A stretch of 64,000 nt of DNA, taken from Vicinamibacterales bacterium (GTDB lineage Bacteria; Acidobacteriota; Vicinamibacteria; Vicinamibacterales; UBA2999). Positions 1 through 10,961 of this stretch are shown in pieces. Positions within the stretch are counted from its first letter, which is position 1, and the number at the start of each line of letters is the position of its first letter. The stretch spans positions 124,001-188,000 of the forward strand of contig JAWKHS010000005.1 of the NCBI GenBank assembly GCA_041394705.1. The letters run 5' to 3'. Under the pieces are notes generated by a model. The model worked only from the letters and a program-made list of their open reading frames with translations, ran no database searches and was not told where the DNA came from. Made by a program: the position numbers and the translations under genes.

Positions 1-1
1 G

Positions 2-2839
<2,838 letters not shown>

Positions 2840-2903
2840 GCGCGTCGACCGCCCCGAGGCGGTGTGGCCGTCGCTGCCCGGGGACCGGTGGGACCTCGGC
2901 GCC

Positions 2904-3917
2904 TCAGTTCGTGGCGGCCGTCAGCATGCCTTTCAGATGCTTCGCGATGTCCTCGTGCGTGGCGAACCAGACGCCGGGCTTGCTCTTCATGTGGCGGATG
3001 AGGCGGTCCAGCATCGCGACGCGCGAGCGGTGCCCCGTGTAGTGCGGATGCATCGTCAGGACGTAGAGGCCGCGCTCCTCCCAGGCCACGTCGAACTCCG
3101 ACTGGAACACGGCCAGCACCTGCTCCGGCGACGGCATCGAGCCGTCGGCGGCGCCGAAATACGGCGCGTCGTCCACGATGCGCTCGATCGGGAGCTCGAC
3201 CAGCCCCGTGGGCTTGCCATCGAGGTTCACCTCGTAGCCGTCGTCGCTGGCCATGAGGCTGCTGTCGTACAGGAAGCCCGCGTCCACGACCTGCTTCAGC
3301 GTGTACTTGCTGAACTTCCACGACGGCGCCCGATAGCCGACGGGCCGCTTGCCCATCGCCTTGGTCAACGTGTCGATGGACTGGGTCAGCAGCCGCAGTT
3401 CCTCCTGCTCGTCGTTCAGCACGGGCAGCCGCTCGTGGATCCAGCCGTGGATGCCGATCTCGTGCATGTTCCGCGACAGGATGTCCGGAATCATCTGCGG
3501 GTGCAGCAGCGAGCTCACGGCCGGGATGAAGAACGACGCCGGCACCTTGTGGGCGTCCAGCAGGCGCAGGATGCGCGGCAGCCCGTCCACCGCGCCGTAC
3601 TCGCCGCGCGACAGCACCTCGTAGTCGAGGTTGCCCTGGGACAGCGCCATCGTGGCGTTGTCCACGTCGAATGAGAGCGCCACGGCGACCCGGTTGCCGC
3701 CGGGCCACGAGGCCGGCTTCAGGCGCCGTCCGGCGCCCACGTGGAACATCTCGGCCTTGAGGTCGTCGAGATTCTTGGTCACCCCCGGCAGGGGGTTCGC
3801 GCGCGGCGCGGCCGCACCGGCCGGCGCCTGAGCTCCGGCGTTCTGTTCTGCGCATCCGGCGGCCAGGCTCGCGACCGCGACGACCGCGGCCACCGACATC
3901 AAGCGTGTGATCTTCAT
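2904..3917 (-). CDS. lipoprotein polysaccharide deacetylase (NodB-homology)
   Basis: 337 aa. The N-terminus has a signal peptide with lipobox LAAGC (Cys22), so the enzyme is probably anchored on the outer face of a membrane. The NodB-type barrel shows the metal/catalytic motif FDVDN (83-87), HEIGIHGWIHE (152-162) and RAPSW (196-200). The H-E-x-G-x-H arrangement resembles the HpPgdA/PuuE subgroup of polysaccharide deacetylases rather than classic chitin deacetylases. The family removes N- or O-acetyl groups from sugars with a divalent metal; the substrate here is unknown. Its ATG overlaps the stop of the upstream GMC oxidoreductase as ATGA, so it is the last gene of a coupled three-gene operon. 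That suggests it acts on the same carbohydrate or envelope substrate. Confidence 0.88.
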   Translation of the reverse strand: MKITRLMSVAAVVAVASLAAGCAEQNAGAQAPAGAAAPRANPLPGVTKNLDDLKAEMFHVGAGRRLKPASWPGGNRVAVALSFDVDNATMALSQGNLDYEVLSRGEYGAVDGLPRILRLLDAHKVPASFFIPAVSSLLHPQMIPDILSRNMHEIGIHGWIHERLPVLNDEQEELRLLTQSIDTLTKAMGKRPVGYRAPSWKFSKYTLKQVVDAGFLYDSSLMASDDGYEVNLDGKPTGLVELPIERIVDDAPYFGAADGSMPSPEQVLAVFQSEFDVAWEERGLYVLTMHPHYTGHRSRVAMLDRLIRHMKSKPGVWFATHEDIAKHLKGMLTAATN

Positions 3918-5533
3918 CCTCGTGCCTCCGAGCGGGCGCCGCCCAGCGCCTCCGCGATGTGATCGGCCGACCGCAGCGTGAGCGCCGCGAACGTCAGCGT
4001 CCCGTTGGTGCAGCCAGCCGTGGGGAGCGTGGGCGCCCCGACGACGAACAGGTTCTCGTGATCGTGCGTGCGTCCGTGGCCGTCGGTCACGCTGGCGGCC
4101 GGGTCCGTGCCCATGCGGCAGCCGCCGGCGGGATGATCCCAGTAGGTGCCGATGTCCAGGTCGTGCATGACGCCGTTGTGATTGGCGGCCAGCCGCGCGA
4201 ACACACCGCGGATGTGCTCCACCGTGGCCGCACGCCGCGCCTCGGTGGCCGCGTCGGCCCTGTGCGCGACCTTCGGCATCGGGTCGCCGTACTGATTCTT
4301 GTGTGCCGGGTCGAGCGTGAGCTCGCTCGTGCGGTCGGGGTGCACGTCGTAGTACGCGCGCACGCGTGCCGTCGCCCGGCGGGTCCGGGACCGCCAGTCG
4401 GCCATCAGCGCGTCGCCGAGCATCACGCGTCCTTCGGCGTCACGCAGCCGCGGCTCGCGGAACACCGGGCTTTCCCACACCCGCAGGTCGTGCCGGACGA
4501 ATGGCTTCGTGCGATCCGCCCGGAAGAACTGCCTGGAGATGAGGCTGTGCTGCGGGTTGATGCCGGGGTAGACCTCGGCGTCCAGCTCGATCTGCGTCTG
4601 GACGAACGCGTGACCCGCCATGAACTTGCCGACGAGGCCCGACGAGTTGGCCAGGCCGTTCGGAAAGCGCCGGTCCGCGGAGAGGAGCAGCAGATGCGGG
4701 CTCCACGCATAGCCGGAGGCCAGCACGAACGTCTTCGCCCGGTACTCCACGGTTTCGCCGGGCCGATCGCGATGGAGTCCCTGCGCCGCCGCGATCCTGG
4801 GTGTCGCCCCGCCGCCGTCGGCGGCCACCAGCTTCCTGACGAGGGTGCGATCGTGCAGGGTGATGGTCTTCGCCGCCAGCAGACGCTTGAACGTCGCGTC
4901 GGGCGCGTAGCGGGCCTCGGTGGGACACACCGCACACGTGTTGCAGCGCCGGCACTCGCCGCGGCCGTCGTAGGGCCGCGTGTTCTTGGCCTGCGGCGTG
5001 CCGCCGAACGGAATCCCGCTCTTGTCCGCCCATGCCTTCAACTGCAGCAGGTTCCACGAGAGCGGCATGCCGGGCATCGGATACGGCTCCGAACGGGCAT
5101 CCTCGGGAAACGGACTCGGGTCTCCGGACACGCCGATGCGCCGCTCCGCCTCGCAGTAGAAGCGTTCCAGCTCCGTCCACGCGATCGGCCAGTCGGTGGC
5201 GAGGCCGAACATCGATCGGAGCCGGGTGTCCTCCTCCGAGAAGCGGTTGGTGACGCCGCCCCAGTGCATGGCCGATCCGCCGACGACCATGGACCGGGAG
5301 ATCACGCCCTCGCCCGCCTGGTCCGGAATGTGGTCGCCCGGCCACGGCGCCTCGCCGTACTCGAGCACGCGGCGGCGCTGCTCCCATCGCCGCTGGGCGT
5401 CGAACATCCGGTCGCCCGCCTCCACCACGACGATCGACGTCCCGGGGCGGCGCTCGGACAGCTTCCAGGCCAGGAGCGCGGCGGAGATCCCGCCGCCGAT
5501 CACGACGACGTCGGCCTCGTAGCGCGGCATCAT
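3914..5533 (-). CDS. GMC oxidoreductase with Cys4 iron-sulfur motif
   Basis: 539 aa. The start is fixed by the ATGA overlap with the upstream subunit-3 gene; a much longer in-frame extension to 7330 is antisense read-through of other genes. The Rossmann motif VIGGGISAAL (11-20) binds FAD. The C-terminus carries DHPAGGCRMG and the GCTNGTLT active-site segment of the gluconate-2-dehydrogenase large-subunit type. A Cys-rich stretch, CRRCNTCAVC (Cys194, 197, 200, 203), fits the 3Fe-4S or 4Fe-4S centre known in bacterial FAD-dependent glucose/gluconate dehydrogenases. It should oxidise a sugar or alcohol and pass electrons on through Fe-S. No signal peptide is seen, so export would be by hitch-hiking on the Tat-bearing subunit-3 partner. 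No cytochrome c subunit is adjacent. Confidence 0.9.
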   Translation of the reverse strand: MMPRYEADVVVIGGGISAALLAWKLSERRPGTSIVVVEAGDRMFDAQRRWEQRRRVLEYGEAPWPGDHIPDQAGEGVISRSMVVGGSAMHWGGVTNRFSEEDTRLRSMFGLATDWPIAWTELERFYCEAERRIGVSGDPSPFPEDARSEPYPMPGMPLSWNLLQLKAWADKSGIPFGGTPQAKNTRPYDGRGECRRCNTCAVCPTEARYAPDATFKRLLAAKTITLHDRTLVRKLVAADGGGATPRIAAAQGLHRDRPGETVEYRAKTFVLASGYAWSPHLLLLSADRRFPNGLANSSGLVGKFMAGHAFVQTQIELDAEVYPGINPQHSLISRQFFRADRTKPFVRHDLRVWESPVFREPRLRDAEGRVMLGDALMADWRSRTRRATARVRAYYDVHPDRTSELTLDPAHKNQYGDPMPKVAHRADAATEARRAATVEHIRGVFARLAANHNGVMHDLDIGTYWDHPAGGCRMGTDPAASVTDGHGRTHDHENLFVVGAPTLPTAGCTNGTLTFAALTLRSADHIAEALGGARSEARG

Positions 5534-6102
5534 CGTCCCCCGGGGCCGAGCGCCGGCGGCCGGGCGTCCGAGCCCTGGAGCCCGCGGCACGCGTCGCGAC
5601 CGATCGCGCGCGCATACGCGGCGTCGTTGGCGGCGGCGCCGCGGAAGTAGTGCGCCATCAGGTCCGTGGCGATGTGACCGCCGTTCGGCCGAACGGGCAA
5701 ATCGCGAATCCCGGCAGCGTCGATGGCCTCGACGACGACGCGGCGCCGGTCGGCATCGGCCAGTCCCAGGAACGAGCCCCCGGCGCGTCGATCGAGGTCC
5801 GCCAGATGCCCGGCATAGCGGTCCGCCGGCGAGGCCGGCAGGGATCGCAACGCGGTGACGCCATACCCGGAGTCGCGCTCGGCGCCCGGCCGGTAGTCCC
5901 GCAGCCACTGGAGGAATCGCTCGACGGCCTGTTCCTGTCCCTGAGGCGTCAGCGTGGCCGGCAGCACGACCGCCGCGAGGGCGCGCACGGCGGGCAGGTG
6001 CGCGGGTCCGAAGGCGGCCTGCGCCGCAGCGGCGACCCGGCGGGGCCGCCCGACGGCCAGGCCCGCAAGGGCCGATTGCAGCAGTCTTCGCCGGGGCAGC
6101 AT
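5530..6102 (-). CDS. gluconate 2-dehydrogenase subunit 3-like protein, Tat-exported
   Basis: 190 aa from the ATG at 6102. A longer frame starts at 6156, but a TTGACT-17-CAGGAT promoter (6156-6128) lies inside it, so 6102 is preferred. The N-terminus MLPRRRLLQSALAGLAVG is a twin-arginine-like signal followed by a hydrophobic stretch. The rest fits the small subunit-3 family that escorts GMC dehydrogenases through the Tat pathway and tightens their assembly. Evidence is the family-like pattern (LAAVVLPAT near the mature N-terminus, a motif around DLMAHYFRG) plus the strict coupling to the GMC gene by an ATGA overlap. First gene of the operon. Confidence 0.75.
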   Translation of the reverse strand: MLPRRRLLQSALAGLAVGRPRRVAAAAQAAFGPAHLPAVRALAAVVLPATLTPQGQEQAVERFLQWLRDYRPGAERDSGYGVTALRSLPASPADRYAGHLADLDRRAGGSFLGLADADRRRVVVEAIDAAGIRDLPVRPNGGHIATDLMAHYFRGAAANDAAYARAIGRDACRGLQGSDARPPALGPGGR

Positions 6103-6127
6103 CGGCATCTCGGTGAAACTCTGGTGC

Positions 6128-6156
6128 ATCCTGAGCCAGCGCGCGATGCGAGTCAA
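6128..6156 (-). promoter_or_regulatory. sigma-70-like promoter for the GMC dehydrogenase operon
   Basis: On the minus strand TTGACT (6156-6151), a 17-base spacer, then CAGGAT (6133-6128). The good -35 and exact spacing make it the best full promoter match in this part of the window. It helps choose the start at 6102. Confidence 0.5.
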
Positions 6157-6232
6157 GCGTACGGCGGCAAGCGCGGTGTCCCCCGGGCTGCGCGGGAGCC
6201 ACGCGCGCCACGGCCGCCCGGCGAAGTCCTGC

Positions 6233-6238
6233 TACGAT
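6233..6238 (+). promoter_or_regulatory. -10-like box TACGAT
   Basis: TACGAT lies 42 bases before the ATG at 6281 and would give a leader of about 35 bases that includes the ribosome site AGAGAGG. No clear -35. Confidence 0.3.
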
Positions 6239-6280
6239 GGAACCTCGCCCCCCGCCAACACCAGAGAGGCTCCTCACACG

Positions 6281-7273
6281 ATGACCGCACTCACCCGTCT
6301 CGCGATCCGGTCCGTACTGCCGGCCACCGTCCTGGCCCTGTTTGGCGTCGCAGCGCCCGCGTCGGCGCAGACCATCGGCACGTTCCCCTTCGCGCTCCAG
6401 CCATACTGCAACCAGGTCACCATCACGATCACGCAGGAAGGCAGCACCTACCGCCTGGCGGGGTGGGACGACGCCTGCGGGGCCGCAAAGCGGTACCCGT
6501 TGCATGGCACCATCGTTCCGAACCCTGACGGCACGCTCCACATCTCGTTTACCGTCACGCGCACGAACGGCATTGCCGTCGAGACCAGCGTGCCCAACTT
6601 CAACGTCGGCACCTTGGGCGGCACCTGGACCGATAGCGCGGGGAACACTGGCCCCTTTCTGCTCGGAGGTGCGCCCGGCGGCAGCGGCGCCAGGCCCGGG
6701 CCCACGTCCACGATTCCCGCCAACTCCGTCACCACCGTGAACATCGTGGACGGGTCGGTGAACGCCGCCGACGTGAACGCCGCGCAGGTGCAGCTGCGGG
6801 TCAGCGGCTCGTGCGCGAGCGGCCAGGCCGTGCGTTCGGTGAACCAGGACGGCACGGTCGTGTGCGGCGCCGTCACCGGCCCGACGACCATGGGGAACGA
6901 GATCTCCGTACTGAACGGCATCACGAGCACCTGTGAAGAACTGGACGCGCTCTCGTTCGGCACGGTCCCGACGGGCACGCTGTCCTGCACAGCGGCGGTG
7001 AGTGCGAATTTCGGCCACACGAACGGCACCGTCGATCACCTGGAGTTCGACGTCGCGACCGTCACGAACGGCTGCAACGGCCTGAACCGGTCCGTCTTCG
7101 AGATGCCGGCCACCGCGGCCACGGAGGCCGGCATCGACGTGACCGTGCCCGTGCACCGCTGGCTCGGCACGGTCTCGGCCGGGCCGCTCACCGTCTACCT
7201 GAACGCGCGCACGCTCGGCACGACGGCGAACGTCCTCGCCTCGCAGTTCACCTGCACCTTCACGCCGCAGTAG
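6281..7273 (+). CDS. exported protein of unknown function
   Basis: 330 aa. ATG at 6281 is preceded by AGAGAGG and is followed directly by a Sec signal peptide (cleavage after ASA, about residue 28). An in-frame upstream extension to 5954 overlaps the divergent dehydrogenase operon and is not believed. The mature protein is Gly/Thr/Asn-rich and looks beta-structured. Its middle has a SGSCASGQAVRSVNQDGTVVC segment, resembling a short motif that I recall from exported acidobacterial and planctomycete proteins, where it often sits at the end of a collagen- or fibre-like stalk. Several paired cysteines in the C-terminal half suggest disulfides. No enzyme motif is recognised. It is monocistronic and separated from the next convergent gene by a strong hairpin. 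Confidence 0.75.
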   Translation: MTALTRLAIRSVLPATVLALFGVAAPASAQTIGTFPFALQPYCNQVTITITQEGSTYRLAGWDDACGAAKRYPLHGTIVPNPDGTLHISFTVTRTNGIAVETSVPNFNVGTLGGTWTDSAGNTGPFLLGGAPGGSGARPGPTSTIPANSVTTVNIVDGSVNAADVNAAQVQLRVSGSCASGQAVRSVNQDGTVVCGAVTGPTTMGNEISVLNGITSTCEELDALSFGTVPTGTLSCTAAVSANFGHTNGTVDHLEFDVATVTNGCNGLNRSVFEMPATAATEAGIDVTVPVHRWLGTVSAGPLTVYLNARTLGTTANVLASQFTCTFTPQ

Positions 7274-7292
7274 CGGCGCCGTCGTCTGTCGC

Positions 7293-7324
7293 CGGGCCCG
7301 TCTCCGCGGCGCGGAGCGGGCCCG
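7293..7324. terminator. strong hairpin between convergent genes, likely bidirectional terminator
   Basis: CGGGCCCG (7293-7300), one-base bulge, CTCCGC (7302-7307), loop GGC, GCGGAG (7311-7316), CGGGCCCG (7317-7324). A near-perfect 14-bp stem between the stops at 7273 (plus) and 7337 (minus). There is no T tract, so Rho-independent action is uncertain. Confidence 0.5.
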
Positions 7325-7336
7325 CGCCATGTACGG

Positions 7337-8488
7337 TCAGGCGGGACCGGCCAGCGACGCCGCCAGCGACGCGCCATCGGCGTAGTGGAGCAGCAGGCGA
7401 TCCGCCTCGCCGACGGCCGTCACGAGCGTCGTGCGGTCCAGACGCCGCCCCGCCTCCGCCGCCGCTCGCCCACACTCCACGCGTAGCACGGCCAGCGACA
7501 GGTCGAGCCACCCCACCAGCCCACGCGCGGCGTCAGCGTGGTAGGTCAGCCACGAGCCGAAGGCGCGCGCCGCCAGGTAGCGCCTGACGGTGACGGCGGC
7601 GTCTGCCCACGCCGGCTCCACCCACCGCGCGTCGGCATCCGCGAGATTCGGTGGAGCCGCCGGCCAGGTCCACGGCGCCCGGCAGGCCGCCCTCGCCATC
7701 TCGAACAGCCGACCCCGGCGTGCGGCCGCGTCGGCGCCGCCCGGCGCGGACCGCAGCGGGCGCTCGGCCTCCCGCAGCCGGCCGACGGCCGCTTCGAGCG
7801 TGTCACCGGCGGGCCGCCAGGCGCGCAGGTCCTCGGCATCGGCCCGGAGGCGTTCGAGAATGTCCTCCGGCGCGCCCGTGTCCGCGGCAGGCCCGGCCAG
7901 CGCGCCAACGACGTGCGCCTCCCACGCCGACAACCCCTCGAGATCACACAACACGCGATCCGACAGACGCGGCGGCAGCGCGCCCCTGGCGTCCAGGCCT
8001 TCCGGCACGGGCACATCGGGCACGGCCGGCGGCCCCGGCACCAGGGTCACGGGCTCGTCGTAGTGGACCAGCATCGCCGCCGCGGTCGGACACGCGTGCG
8101 ACAGCGAGACCCGCACCCCCCGGTCGTCGACCAGGCAGACGCGCGGAAAGTGCTGGCACGTCGCCGGCAACGCCGCGTGGCCGAGGCTTGCGTGCACGGC
8201 ACACCGGTGGCCGCCGCCAAGCGCCGGGACGTGGAACACGCACGCCCCATCCACGTGGCGAAACGTTCCCGCGACGCCGTCCGGCGCCTCGGCCGACTCC
8301 TCGAGCCAGCGGGGCGACCCATCCACCGTCATCAACCGGCAGGCGATGACGGCGCGATCGATGCCCGCCACGACGCCGTCGTCGACGGGCACGGGCCACC
8401 CCGCACGGCAACAGGCGCCGCTGTGCCGGCACGCGTACCCGGTGTGGCAGGAGAGCCACCACGTGGTGACAGTGGGCGGGATGCTCAC
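7337..8488 (-). CDS. YkgJ-like cysteine-cluster protein
   Basis: 383 aa from a GTG that overlaps the stop of the cysteine synthase gene as GTGA; the longer frame to 9451 is antisense read-through. The first ~45 residues hold C-x6-C-x5-CC (CHTGYACRHSGACC), and CQHFPRVC and HACPT follow at ~115-150. This matches the YkgJ/UPF0153 zinc- or iron-chelating domain (Cys cluster plus C-x-x-FP), as in flagellin N-methylase relatives. The C-terminal ~230 residues are helical and Ala-rich with no recognised domain. The family's biochemistry is mostly unknown, with metal or Fe-S binding presumed. Strict coupling to a cysteine synthase homologue suggests a role in sulfur or Fe-S handling, but that is inference. 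Confidence 0.6.
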   Translation of the reverse strand: MSIPPTVTTWWLSCHTGYACRHSGACCRAGWPVPVDDGVVAGIDRAVIACRLMTVDGSPRWLEESAEAPDGVAGTFRHVDGACVFHVPALGGGHRCAVHASLGHAALPATCQHFPRVCLVDDRGVRVSLSHACPTAAAMLVHYDEPVTLVPGPPAVPDVPVPEGLDARGALPPRLSDRVLCDLEGLSAWEAHVVGALAGPAADTGAPEDILERLRADAEDLRAWRPAGDTLEAAVGRLREAERPLRSAPGGADAAARRGRLFEMARAACRAPWTWPAAPPNLADADARWVEPAWADAAVTVRRYLAARAFGSWLTYHADAARGLVGWLDLSLAVLRVECGRAAAEAGRRLDRTTLVTAVGEADRLLLHYADGASLAASLAGPA

Positions 8489-9396
8489 GAACGGTAGAGG
8501 GCGCCGGCCAGGTATTTGAGTCCAGAGTCGCAGACCACCGTCACCACGCGCGCGCCGGGCGGCAGGCGCTTCGCGCGTTCCAGCGCCATCCACACGTTGG
8601 CGCCCGTCGAGGTGCCGCCCCAGATCCCTTCCTCGCGGGCCAGGCGCCGGGCCGTCTCCATCGCGTCGCGGTCCGTCACGGCGAGGACCGCCTCCGCCAG
8701 GGACGGATCGTAGTTGCCAGGAACGAACCCGGGCCCGGTGCCTTCGATCCGGTGCCCACCCGTGGGAGCATGGCCGGAGAGGGCGCGGCTCTCGGCGGGC
8801 TCGCCGGCGATGCACCGGACGCCGGGCACCTTGGCCTTGAGCGCCGCCGCATTGCCGGCGAAGCAGCCGGCCGTGCCCACCATCATCACGAACTCGTCGA
8901 GCCGGCCCCCGAGGGCGGCAAGCATCTCGTCGGCCATGGCGTGATACCCGGCCGGGTTGTCGGGGTTGTTGAACTGGTCGGTCCAGAACGTGTTCGGCTC
9001 CGCCGCCAGCGTCCGGGCGCGGGCGATCATGGACTGAATCAGGCTCGCCGTGATCTTGCCGCCCTCGCTCGGGAGCACGTCGAGGCGGGCGCCGAACGCC
9101 CGCATCGTCTGCAGCTTCTCTTCCGAGAACGCGTCGGAGGACACGAAGTGCGCCTGATAGCCGAGGGCGGCGCACACCATGGCGAGCGAGCTTCCCGTGC
9201 TGCCGCCCGTGTACTCGACCACGCGGCCGCCGGGCCGAAGCGCCCCGCGGGCCACGGCGCCCTGGATCATCGAGAGCGCCATCCGGTCCTTCATGCTGCC
9301 CGTGGGATTGGCGCCTTCCCACTTCACCCAGACCTCGACGCCATTGGCGGGTGCGAGCCGTTCCAGCTTGATGAGTGGTGTGCCGCCGATCTGCAT
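8485..9396 (-). CDS. PLP-dependent cysteine synthase family protein
   Basis: 303 aa. Fold-type II PLP enzyme: NPTGSMKDR with the PLP lysine at K36, the substrate-loop motif GGSTGSS, the phosphate-binding region GTAGCFAG and the C-terminal VVTVVCDSG. In the CysK/CBS family these residues carry O-acetylserine sulfhydrylase or related beta-replacement chemistry. The phosphate-binding loop reads VGTAGCF where typical CysK has GTGGT, so the activity may differ. The ATG at 9396 has no Shine-Dalgarno sequence but follows a TAAGAT box by six bases, so this gene probably has its own leaderless promoter even though it lies 88 bases after the AKR-RidA gene. It is coupled to the downstream Cys-cluster gene. 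Confidence 0.9.
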   Translation of the reverse strand: MQIGGTPLIKLERLAPANGVEVWVKWEGANPTGSMKDRMALSMIQGAVARGALRPGGRVVEYTGGSTGSSLAMVCAALGYQAHFVSSDAFSEEKLQTMRAFGARLDVLPSEGGKITASLIQSMIARARTLAAEPNTFWTDQFNNPDNPAGYHAMADEMLAALGGRLDEFVMMVGTAGCFAGNAAALKAKVPGVRCIAGEPAESRALSGHAPTGGHRIEGTGPGFVPGNYDPSLAEAVLAVTDRDAMETARRLAREEGIWGGTSTGANVWMALERAKRLPPGARVVTVVCDSGLKYLAGALYRS

Positions 9397-9402
9397 GGGG
9401 GC

Positions 9403-9408
9403 ATCTTA
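9403..9408 (-). promoter_or_regulatory. -10-like box TAAGAT, leaderless arrangement
   Basis: On the minus strand TAAGAT ends six bases before the ATG of the cysteine synthase gene (9396). No ribosome site is visible. Confidence 0.45.
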
Positions 9409-9460
9409 GAACGTGCAAGGACCGGTGAGCAGGAATACGGGACCGGGCCATCTCCCCTGG

Positions 9461-9481
9461 CCCCGGGTCCCGGATCCCGGG
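9461..9481. repeat. CCCGGG-type GC repeat after AKR-RidA stop
   Basis: Three imperfect CCCGGG/T units directly after the minus-strand stop at 9485. It belongs to the dispersed G-rich intergenic family described in the findings. Confidence 0.5.
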
Positions 9482-9484
9482 TCA

Positions 9485-10945
9485 CTACCGCTCTTCAGAC
9501 ACCTCCGCGTCGGCCTCGATCTCCACCAGGTACTCGTCGCCGATCAACCGGGCCTGGACGAGGGTGTTGGCCGGACGGATTCTCCCGAACCGCTCACCGT
9601 GGGCGCGCGCCACGGCCTCCCAGTGCGCGACGTCCGACACGAAGATCCGCGTACGAACGACGTCCTCCAGGCGGCCGCCGAGCGACTGGAGCGCGCCGGC
9701 AATCTTGTCGATCGCCGCGTGGGTCTGCGCGGCCGCGTCGCGGCCGCCGAGCAGGCGATCGCCATGCGTGGCGGTGGTCCCCGACACGGCGATGCGCGAT
9801 CCCGTCCGGACGGCGCGGGCGTAGCCGCAGGCCGGCTCCCACGGCGTGCCGCTGAAGCAGTGCCGCGTGCCGCGGGGTCCGGGGCGCACCTCGTACGGCG
9901 GCGGGAACGCGTCCAGGTGGTGACTCAGGTCGCCGGAAGCCGTCAGGAACGGCGGCACGCGGTACTCGTCGCCACAGTCTCCAGGAATCGGCGCCAGGGT
10001 GGCGATGGCGGCCTCGAGGTGGGCGCGGTCTTCCGCCGTCAGGTGGAGATCGAACATGCGGACGTTCTCGTCGACATGCGCCCGCTCACCCAGCCGCGCG
10101 CCCACGATCACGGCGGCCACCCCCGATTGATCGAGGATGTACCGGGTGGCGACGTTGGTGAGCGAGACGCCGTGCCGCTCCGCCACATCCTGGGCCGCGC
10201 GCAGGACGCGCTGCAGCGCCGGCCAGCCGCCGGCTTCGCGGATGAAGCGCCCGTACTTCATCTGCGACCACGTGCCCTCGCGCTCCCAGTCCGGTTCCGC
10301 CCGGCCGAGCCAGCGATCGCTCAGCCACCCGCCGCAGACGGTCCCGTACGCCAGCAGGTGCACGCCGAACTCGGCGCAGACGCCGGCCAGCGCACCCGCG
10401 GCCCGGCGATCCATGAGCGAGGCGCTCACCTGGTTCGACACCACCTCGATGCCCGTGGCCAGCGCCAGCCGGAGGTGCGCCGCATCCACGTTGGTCAGGC
10501 CGAGGTGACGGATCAGGCCCTCGCGCTTGAGATCCTGCAGATGGAACAGGGCGTCGAGCCACGCGGGGTCCGCGTAGTTCCAGGCGTGGAACTGCAGGAG
10601 ATCGATCGCGGGCACGCGCAAGCGCTCGAGGGAGCGCTCCACGGCCGCGCGGACGTCCGCCGCGGTCACCGGTCCCGGCTTCGGCACCCACTTGGTGAAG
10701 AGCTGCAGCCGCGACGGGTCGCCCAGGGCGCGGCACGTGCCGGCGATCACTTCGGCCGATCCGTAGTGGTCGGCCATGTCGAACGCGGTGAGGCCAGCCG
10801 CCACGTAGGGCTCCATGGCGCGGGCGGCACGCACGGGATCGAGCGACGCGCCGTGCCGCTCCATGTCCGCCACCTGCCACAAGCCGGTGACGACACGCGG
10901 AATCGGGAACCCGGGAGCGAGCGCGATGCTGGGGACAAACGCCAC
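9485..10945 (-). CDS. aldo/keto reductase-RidA (YjgF) fusion protein
   Basis: 486 aa from GTG 10945, which has AGAGGAG seven bases upstream; the ORF reading back to 11032 is inside the permease. Residues ~1-320 are an aldo/keto reductase: FDMADHYGS holds the catalytic Asp and Tyr, and TKW and FHAWNY supply the Lys and His. Residues ~350-486 are a full RidA/YjgF/UK114 domain (AVSGTTA, VVRTRIFV, YLVEIEADA). In enamine/imine deaminases of this family a catalytic Arg follows the Pro of PARS; here the segment reads RPANT, with Asn in its place, so it resembles the non-RidA Rid subgroups and may not be an imine deaminase. Fourth gene of the M20-oxidase-permease operon, 16 bases after the permease stop. 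No signal peptide, so cytoplasmic. Confidence 0.88.
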   Translation of the reverse strand: MAFVPSIALAPGFPIPRVVTGLWQVADMERHGASLDPVRAARAMEPYVAAGLTAFDMADHYGSAEVIAGTCRALGDPSRLQLFTKWVPKPGPVTAADVRAAVERSLERLRVPAIDLLQFHAWNYADPAWLDALFHLQDLKREGLIRHLGLTNVDAAHLRLALATGIEVVSNQVSASLMDRRAAGALAGVCAEFGVHLLAYGTVCGGWLSDRWLGRAEPDWEREGTWSQMKYGRFIREAGGWPALQRVLRAAQDVAERHGVSLTNVATRYILDQSGVAAVIVGARLGERAHVDENVRMFDLHLTAEDRAHLEAAIATLAPIPGDCGDEYRVPPFLTASGDLSHHLDAFPPPYEVRPGPRGTRHCFSGTPWEPACGYARAVRTGSRIAVSGTTATHGDRLLGGRDAAAQTHAAIDKIAGALQSLGGRLEDVVRTRIFVSDVAHWEAVARAHGERFGRIRPANTLVQARLIGDEYLVEIEADAEVSEER

Positions 10946-10961
10946 GGGCGAACTCCTCTGC

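Noticed and set aside
3914..7330. A 1138-codon minus-strand open frame.
   Set aside because: Only its 3' 539 codons are a real GMC oxidoreductase; the rest is antisense to the exported protein gene and the subunit-3 gene, and its composition is typical of GC-rich shadow frames.
7337..9451. A single 704-aa fusion of cysteine synthase with the YkgJ-like protein.
   Set aside because: The synthase is in another frame (8485-9396); the long frame is only the YkgJ-like gene with an antisense-like upstream extension. The GTGA overlap explains the arrangement.
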